A stretch of 64,000 nucleotides of DNA from Alentia gelatinosa (taxonomy: Eukaryota; Annelida; Polychaeta; Phyllodocida; Polynoidae). The DNA lies in NCBI GenBank assembly GCA_950022655.1, contig OX465579.1, positions 177,763,263 to 177,827,262 on the forward strand, in the 5' to 3' direction. Position 1 is the first letter of the stretch; every line of letters starts with the position of its first letter. Below are positions 57,845 to 64,000 of the stretch, piece by piece. The position numbers and the translations under genes are program-made. Under the pieces are notes generated by a model, which ran no database searches, was not told where the DNA came from, and saw nothing but the letters and a program-made list of their open reading frames with translations.

Positions 57845-58705
57845 CTTTACTATACACCCATGCCGTATACACTGTAAATACGCACCGCTTTGCCATATAA
57901 AGCCTGCCCCCACCTACCACGATTCTGGTCCCGATTGGCCTTACGACGGCCTTCCCGACACCATTCCGGTTGTAGCGTGAGGTCTGGCAAAATCGTGGTA
58001 GGTGGAACAGGTTACTGCGATTCCGTCTACGACAGCTCACAATAGGCTGCGATGAAAACGCCAATCGTAGAGGGCCCGATAATTTCCAACATGTTGGAAA
58101 TTTCGTAGCCTGTCGTAGGGTATCGTAGCCTATTGGGAAGATATTGTGGACAGCGTTTATGTTATTGGTCCTCCCAAGGCGTTGCCATGCTCTACGATTT
58201 CAAACTGTTGGACCTATCAGGGACCTCCCGATAGGTCACGATTTCCCCATTTCAAATCGTAGCGATCGGGAAGCATGTCGTGGCCTATCGTGGTAGGTGG
58301 GGGTCCCCTCTTAACCTAAAGAATATCGTACGGGAAAATAGGGAGCACTGTTCCGTAAGCATTAACTAAAATATCAGTTGTTGGGCAAAATCAACGTCAA
58401 CCTTGAGTGGTTTATACAGAGCCGCCTGTTCACAAAACCACCTTTTGTTGTATCTATTATCCATCTTTTCGAAGAAATTAAATCCAGCAATTGCCAGATC
58501 AAAGGACATGACAATAGGGACTATTTCTTTGCTTTTTAGCACAAAGGGACTTTTTTCCCGTACACCATGAGTTTGAGGCCCGATACCACAGACATGAACC
58601 GCTTTACCACAGTTGTGGTATCTGACAGGTTTTATATAATGGGTCGTGGTTTACTGAGTCCCCATATATTTTCAATGGGGTCTTTGTATACAATGGATGA
58701 TATAG
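57845..58705. mobile_element. Inverted H/A composite split by a TIR element
   Basis: Read in reverse, this repeats the 49970-50460 composite: GGAGCACTGTTCCGTAAGC, TCAGTTGTTGGGCAAAATCA, TACAGAGCCGCCTGTTCACA, then ATCCATCTTTTCGAAG and TTCAATGGGGTCTTTGTATA. The last piece is also the source of the non-exonic part of the 113-bp array that starts at 58976. Confidence 0.75.
57901..58311. mobile_element. 411-bp MITE with CCCCCACCTACCACGAT ends and TAA target duplication
   Basis: The terminal repeats CCCCCACCTACCACGAT and ATCGTGGTAGGTGGGGG are perfect over 17 bp. TAA flanks both sides (57898-57900, 58312-58314). The uninterrupted site at 50438-50455 (reverse: CCATATAACCTAAAG) shows a single TAA. A 3-bp TWA duplication fits PIF/Harbinger-type non-autonomous elements. 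Internal TCGTAG/CTACGA motifs are frequent. Confidence 0.85.
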
Positions 58706-58724
58706 GGCGTGGTTACACAAAACA

Positions 58725-58975
58725 ATGACTGGTTCTGATTACAAGTAACTGTAGTTAATGCATAGTTAATGCATAGTAATATCAGAGCGATTAGCAAGGA
58801 TGTTACATCGTCAACTACCTTTTCCGGACAAGTGGCATGTCGAAATCAGTTCATTTTGATTATGCACTATGTTTTTGTACGCACTATTTTTCCGTATGCG
58901 CCACCCGGAGCATACAACATATCTGTATGCTCCGGGTTTATCCATACAAACTCCCTATGTGTTTTCTACGGATCT
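58725..58975. mobile_element. Family B partial copy
   Basis: GACTGGTTCTGATTACAAGT, CATAGTAATATCAGAGCG, GGACAAGTGGCATGTCGAAA and TGCTCCGGGTTTATCCATAC are B modules. The tail runs directly into the first 113-bp unit at 58976. Confidence 0.68.
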
Positions 58976-60498
58976 GACCCGGGTAGTTGACGGGGATGAC
59001 GACGCGAGGCCCCATACATGCTCAATGGGGTCTTTGTATACCATACATAATAAAGGGCGTGTTAACTGGATTAAGAGAGGCGGGGACTGACCCGGGTAGT
59101 TGACAGGGATGACGACGCGAAGCCCCATACATGCTCAATGGTGTCTCTGTATACAATACATAATAAAGGGCGTGTTAACTGGATTAAGAGAGGCGGGGAC
59201 TGACCCGGGTAGTTGACTGGGATGACGACGCGAGGCCCCATACATGCTCAATGGGGTCTTTGTATACAATATATAATAAAGGGCGTGTTAACTGGATTAA
59301 GAGAGGCGGGCACTGACCCGGGTAGTTGACGGGGATGACCACGCGAGGCCCCATACATGCTGAATGGGGTCTTTGTATACAATACATAATAAAGGGCGTG
59401 TTAACTGGATTAAGAGAGGCGGGCACTGACCCGGGTAGTTGACGGGGATGACGACGCGAGGCCCCATACATGCTGAATGGGGTCTCTGTATACAATACAT
59501 AATAAAGGGCGTGTTAACTGGATTAAGAGAGGCGGACACTGACCCGGGTAGTTGACGGGGATGACGACGCGAGGCCCCATACATGCTCAATGGGGTCTCT
59601 GTATACAATACATAATAAAGGGCGTGTTAACTGGATTAAGAGAGGCGGACACTGACCCGGGTAGTTGACGGGGATGACGACGCGAGGCCCCATACATGCT
59701 CAATGGGGTCTTTGTAAACAATACATAATAAAGGGCGTGTTAACTGGATTAAGAGAGGCGGACACTGACCCGGGTAGTTGACGGGGATGACGATGCGAGG
59801 CCCCATACATGCTCAATGGGGTCTTTGTAAACAATACATAATAAAGGGCGGGGTAACTGGATTAAGAGAGGCGGACACTGACCCGGGTAGTTGACGGGGA
59901 TGACCACGCGAGGCCCCATACATGCTCAATGGGGTCTTTGTATACAATACATAATAAAGGGCGTGTTAACTGGATTAAGAGAGGCAGACACTGACCCGGG
60001 TAGTTGACGGGGACGACGACGCGAGGCCCCATACATGCTCAATGGGGTCTCTGTATACAATACATAATAAAGGGCGTGTTAACTGGATTAAGAGAGGCAG
60101 CGACTGACCCGGGTAGTTGACGGGGATGACGATGCGAGGCCCCATACATGCTCAATGGGGTCTTTGTATACAATACATAATAAAGGGCGGGGATACTGGA
60201 TTAAGAGAGGCAGCGACTGACCCGGGTAGTTGACGGGGATGACGACGCGAGGCCCCATACATGCTCAATGGGGTCTTTGTATACAATACATAATAAAGGG
60301 CGTGTTAACTGGATTAAGAGAGGCGGACACTGACCCGGGTAGTTGACGGGGATGACCACGCGAGGCCCCATACATGCTCAATGGGGTCTTTGTATACAAT
60401 ACATAATAAAGGGCGGGGCCCCATACATGCTTAATGGGGTCTCTGTATACAATACATAATAAAGGGGGGTTACTGGATTAAGAGAGGCGGACACTGAC
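58976..60498 (-). repeat. 113-bp minisatellite carrying the GAREM exon end and donor
   Basis: Copies of GACCCGGGTAGTTGAC start at 58976, 59089, 59202, 59315, 59428, 59541, 59654, 59767, 59880, 59993, 60106, 60219 and 60332, always exactly 113 bp apart. The genuine exon copy starts at 60496 after one irregular 164-bp unit. In each unit, 36 bp match the exon's last bases (60499-60534, encoding GPRVVIPVNYPG). The rest contains an ending like that of hairpin family A (compare 58660-58712: CAATGGGGTCTTTGTATAC). The units differ by a few substitutions only. Open frames of about 100 codons across the array are by-products of the repeat. Confidence 0.95.
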
Positions 60499-60502
60499 CC
60501 GG
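60491..60502 (-). other. Splice donor of GAREM first coding exon
   Basis: On the minus strand the exon ends CCGG and the intron begins GTCAGTG. The +3 position is C rather than the usual purine, so the donor is moderate in strength. The same donor and the preceding 36 exon bases recur 13 times in the adjoining 113-bp array, so it competes with near-identical copies downstream. Reading through the genuine donor gives eight extra codons (QCPPLLIQ) and then a stop. Confidence 0.85.
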
Positions 60503-61009
60503 GTAGTTGACGGGGATGACGACGCGAGGCCCCACCTCCACGTACTGCTGCTGGGAGTCGTCCCAGTAAATGTTGGCCACCAGCACCTTGGAGCAGCGCC
60601 TGGAGGAGTAGAGCAGGAAGGGGCGCTGCACGTCCACGTGGGTGCCCATCCCGAAGTTACTGTAGTCGCCGTCGTCCACCTTCACCACCTGCGGCAGCTC
60701 GTAGCTCTGGTAGAACTTCTTCACGTCGATCGGCGCGTCGTCCCACAGTAGCCACTCGCTGTCCAGTTCCTCCAGGGACGGGAACTCGGCTGTCGTCAGC
60801 GGCGGGAGCATGTCCAAGGGCGGCGGCGGCGGAACGACCGGGATCGGGGTCTCCACCATGGGGATGACGTCCCCGAGGCCGTTGCCGATGCCTTCTTGGC
60901 CCGGATCCTCGCCGGTGAAGGCGGGGTTGCTCACCTCCTGCATGTGGGAGTCGTCCAGGCCGCGCACTGGAGGTGCTGTCAGCATGTCGGATTCCTCCCG
61001 CGACGGCAT
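60499..61009 (-). CDS. GAREM: GAREM-like adaptor, first coding exon (N-terminus and first part of CABIT domain)
   Basis: GAREM proteins are cytoplasmic adaptors that couple receptor tyrosine kinases to GRB2/SHP2 and ERK signalling. This exon gives 170 codons plus one base. Residues 1-90 are acidic with a short proline run. The CABIT fold starts near residue 95 (motifs SYELPQVVKVDDG and VGPRVVIPVNYPG) and resembles the family's start (YRLPQI..., ...IPVHYAG as I recall them for vertebrates). The frame ends TAC CCG G, then GTCAGTG, a phase 1 donor. The first two bases of the exon at 13559 complete Gly171 and give N-Y-P-G-W-F. The ATG at 61007-61009 is chosen because an in-frame TAA lies three codons upstream. 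The Met at residue 9 is an alternative start. The exon is GC-rich compared with its surroundings. Both its edges run into tandem arrays, so a 5' non-coding exon and the true transcript start are not visible. Family assignment is strong. The exact start is less sure. Confidence 0.88.
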
Positions 61010-62110
61010 GGGGGGTGTTTAGTAAACAACGACTAGGGGCATGGGGGGTGTTTAGTAAACAACGACTAGGGGCATGGGGGGTGTTTAGTAAACAACGACT
61101 AGGGGCATGGGGGATGTTTAGTAAACAGAAACTACAGGTATGGGACCTGTTTGTTAAACAGAAACTAGGAACATGGGGTCTGTTTAGTAAATAAATGCTA
61201 GGCCATGGGGTATGTTTGCTAAATAACGGCTAGGGGTATGGGGGATGTTTGCTAAATAACGACTAGGGGCATGGGGGATGTTTATCAAACAGAAACTACA
61301 GGTATGGGACCTGTTTGTTAAACAGAAACTAGGAACATGGGGTCTGTTTGCTAAACAACGAAGAGGAGCATGGGATCTGTTTACTAAATAACGGCTCGGA
61401 GAATGGGGTCTGTTTACTAAATAACGGCTCGGAGAATGGGGTATTTTAATTAAAAGACGGCTAGGGGCATGGGGTCTGTTTATTAAACAATGGCTAGGGG
61501 CATGGGGTCTGTTTATAAACAAAGGCTAGGAGCATGGGGTCTGTTTACTAAATAACGACTAGGGGCATGGGCCCTGTTTACTAAATAATAACTAGGGGCA
61601 TGGGGTCTGTTTATAAACAATGGCTAGGGGCATGGGGTCTGTTTAATAATCAATGGTTAGGAGCATGGGGTCTGTTTACTAAATAACGACTATGGGCATG
61701 GGCCCTGTTTACTAAATAATAACTAGGGGCATGGGGTCTGTTTATAAACAATGGCTAGGGGCATGGGGTCTGTTTAATAATCAATGGTTAGGAGCATGGG
61801 GTCTGTTTACTAAATAACGACTAGGGGCATGGGCCCTGTTTACTAAATAATAACTAGGGGCATGGGGTCTGTTTATAAACAATGGCTAGGGGCATGGGGT
61901 CTGTTTAATAATCAATGGCTAGGAGCATGGGGTCTGTTTACTAAATAACCGCTAGGGGAATGGGGCCTGTTTACTAAACAAAATTTAAGAGCATGGGGCC
62001 TGTTTACTAAACAAGGGCAAGGAAAATGGGGTATGTTATCTAAACAACGGCTAGGAACATGGGGTCTGTTTGCTAAACAAGAACTAGGGTCGTCGGGTCT
62101 GTTTTACTTT
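61007..62110 (-). repeat. 33-bp minisatellite abutting the GAREM start codon
   Basis: About 33 units of 32-34 bp, read on the plus strand as CATGGGGTCTGTTTACTAAA followed by TAACGACTAGGGG and variants. The first units start at 61007, 61040, 61073 and 61106. On the minus strand most units contain ATGCCCCTAG. The unit next to the gene supplies the annotated start codon. The first three units nearest the gene are almost identical, and divergence rises away from it. Longer frames in the array (for example near 61184-61522) are repeat artefacts. Confidence 0.92.
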
Positions 62111-62870
62111 TTTTTTTAAACTAGGTTTCTTTTAAATCACTTTGTATCATGGATGCCCACACGGCTACCATTGTACATTCTGTCTTGTTCTTCCTCCGGG
62201 ACCCCTATATCGTACGATCTCTGTTTAGTGGTCTTTGTTTTGTATTACATAATTCACGAACACTCCCATGTGGGCGTACTACCCTTGTTTTCTCATCCCT
62301 TATATGGAACGGTCCTTGTACTGGTATGTCTCACAATCCAATAAAACGTACTTGCTTTAAGTCGTGCTCCGTAACTTTATGATCGCTCTAGTTCCAGGTA
62401 ATTCCGTTTGGTGGAATGTCTTACCGTTGTTCAATAAGATTATATCACAATCTATTCATAGTAAACCCACCTTGTATTACGTCCTGGTGTACACAGAATC
62501 CTTAAGTGCCATTACAACATGTGGTACTATTATTCTCCACCATAGAACAGTGTACGGTGAGTGCCAATACTCACTGCTCTTCACCCCTTCACCGGGGGAG
62601 GGCGAACGCGGAGGGTGGCCAGGCTCCACCCCGGGGCACACAACCCGGTCACAGGAGCCCTGACATCACGTGGTCATCGCCCTCGTTCTCAGGCCGAGCG
62701 GACAGTCTCCAAACAGAGGTTCTGTTAATGTTGAACAACAGGGATCCATTGTGAGAGTCAGCCATGCATGACGGTCGCCTGTCCCTGCGCGGTGAGGGGA
62801 GGCCGGGTGTTTATTGTTCACGTCTAGGAGCGATCCTGGTCCTCTGTGCGTGTGATACGTACCCGGATAT
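62110..62870. other. Upstream region without recognised gene
   Basis: Short plus frames (77-99 codons) at 62149-62663 show no recognisable domain. No TATA box or initiator could be assigned to GAREM with confidence. Confidence 0.35.
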
Positions 62871-62879
62871 AGCGCTGCC

Positions 62880-63720
62880 GTGTGGCGCAATGTGCTCGTA
62901 ATATCGCCCAGCTGTGTGTTACAATGCGCACGTAATATCGCCCAGCTGTGTGGCACAATGTGCACGCAATATCGCTCTGCTGTGTGTTACAATGTGCACG
63001 TAATATCGCTCTGCTGTGTGGCACAATGTGCATGTAATATCGCTCTGCTGTGTGTAACAATGTGCACGTAATATCGCCCAGCTGTGTGTTTCAATGTGCA
63101 CGTAATATCGCTCTGCCTTCTGTTACAATATGCACATATTATCGCTCTGCCGTATGTGGCACAATGTGCACGTAATATAACCCAGCTGTGTGGCACAATG
63201 TGCATGTAATATCGCTCAGCCGTGTGGCACAATGTGCACGTAATATCGCTCTGCTATGTGGCACATATGTGCATGTATTATCGCCCTGCCTTCTGTTACA
63301 ATATGCACATATTATTGCTCTGCCGTATGTCACAATGTGCATATATTATCATCTTAACGTGTGGCACAATATGCACATATTATCGCTCTGTTGTGTGGCA
63401 CAATGTGGATGTATTATCACCCTGTCATGGGGTGCAATATGTACGTAGTATCGCCCTGCTGTGGCACAATGTGTATGTATTATCACTTTGTAGTGTGTTA
63501 CAATATGCACATATTATCACTCTGCCGTGTGTTACAATGTGCACGTATTATCGCTCATGTGCACATATTATCGCCCATGTGCACTTATCATCACTCACAT
63601 GCACTCATTATCGCTCATGTGCACGTATTATCGTCACATGCGCGTATTATCGCTCATGTGCACTTATTATCGCTCATGTGCACCTATCATCGCCCATGTG
63701 CACCTATCATCGCTCATCCA
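62880..63720. repeat. Minisatellite of GTGCACGTAATATCGC units, shifting from about 36 to 19 bp
   Basis: From 62880 to about 63535 the units are roughly 36 bp (CAATGTGCACGTAATATCGC then TCTGCTGTGTGGCA). From 63540 to 63715 a shorter unit of about 19-20 bp (TATCGCTCATGTGCAC) dominates. The His/Cys/Tyr-rich frames on both strands are artefacts. Confidence 0.9.
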
Positions 63721-63779
63721 CACACATGTCCTGGTTACAGCTCTGTGACAGTCTGCAGGTTAATTATCCTGCGACCTAA

Positions 63780-64000
63780 TTAAACCCGTCCCGTAATCAC
63801 TGCACGGGAATGATCGCGCCACCATCAACAATAAACACAGCAGGCAGTTGAGGAATTAGGTTAAGGAGTCACTGAGCCATCCGCGTGCCAATCTGCCGTC
63901 TGGAGGTCGGCGAGGCAGGTGCTGGGATCGGCACCAACCTGTGAATAAAAAAACCCACAACCGGCCACACTTCTAAGGAGTTCCCGGGCACGGCTTTTAC
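63780..64000 (-). promoter_or_regulatory. Possible upstream non-coding exon or promoter-proximal segment
   Basis: On the minus strand, TTTTTTTATTCACAG at about 63938-63952 looks like a 3' splice site, followed by GC-richer sequence with an inverted CCAAT (GATTGGCACG). It could mark a 5' UTR exon of GAREM, but no coding or transcript evidence is available. Confidence 0.2.

Larger units (their letters stand above)
13560..60498 (-). other. GAREM intron (46,939 bp, phase 1)
   Basis: The intron is inferred from the perfect joining of two CABIT half-domains in one frame across a GT donor (60497-60498) and an AG acceptor (13560-13561). It interrupts the Gly codon of N-Y-P-G-W-F. Nearly all of it is repeat-derived: hairpin MITEs, minisatellites and retrotransposon debris. 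I saw no further GAREM-like coding sequence inside it. A small, unrecognised coding or non-coding exon cannot be excluded without RNA data. Confidence 0.88.

Noticed and set aside
59184..59608. Two overlapping 103-codon frames
   Set aside because: They repeat the GPRVVIPVNYPG exon segment out of context. The 113-bp period shifts frame in each unit.
63188..63783. His/Tyr/Cys-rich frames of 86-185 codons
   Set aside because: They are translations of the GTGCACGTAATATCGC minisatellite and are open in several frames.

Overview
The window is animal nuclear DNA. It has spliced exons with consensus intron borders, a very long intron, fragments of non-LTR retrotransposons, a tRNA-derived SINE head, many short inverted-repeat (MITE-like) elements and a great deal of minisatellite DNA. 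The style of repeats and the divergence of the one recognisable protein suggest a marine invertebrate (mollusc, annelid, brachiopod or amphioxus type). I cannot name the species.

Only one host gene can be identified firmly, and it fills most of the window on the minus strand. It is a GAREM family gene (GRB2-associated regulator of MAPK), which encodes a CABIT-domain adaptor. A first coding exon lies at 60499-61009 and a long terminal coding exon at 11092-13559. They join in phase 1 across an intron of 46,939 bp, and the join completes the CABIT motif N-Y-P-G-W-F. The predicted protein is 992 aa: an acidic, proline-containing N-terminus, a CABIT domain split by the intron, a disordered middle with a 16-proline run and SH3/SH2-ligand-like motifs, and a C-terminal SAM-like domain ending in a G-G-W-R-P-K motif.

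Layout: 1-11091 is 3' flanking DNA with several complete MITEs, including a 749 bp element with 26 bp inverted ends and a 9 bp target duplication. 11092-13559 is the terminal exon. 13560-60498 is the giant intron. It is a mosaic of hairpin MITE families, piggyBac-like and hAT-like MITEs, purine/pyrimidine tracts, minisatellites with exact periods (46, 63, 73, 93, 113 bp), a nested retrotransposon stack (31300-34165) and one unexplained 138-aa open frame on the plus strand (47861-48277). 60499-61009 is the first coding exon. 61007-62110 is a 33-bp minisatellite abutting its start codon, and 62110-64000 is upstream DNA with a further minisatellite.

The most unusual structure is the first GAREM exon. 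It is sandwiched between two minisatellites that have each absorbed one of its functional boundaries. The 113-bp array downstream repeats the last 36 nt of the exon plus the splice donor 13 extra times, fused to the end of a dispersed MITE. The 33-bp array upstream carries an ATG in nearly every unit, followed in many units by a six- or seven-codon frame and a stop. A second theme is that several minisatellites lie inside MITEs and grew from MITE sequence. A third is a set of snap-back MITEs that share flanking modules but carry different hairpins.

Family letters used below (A, B, C, and so on) are local labels for repeats compared only within this window.
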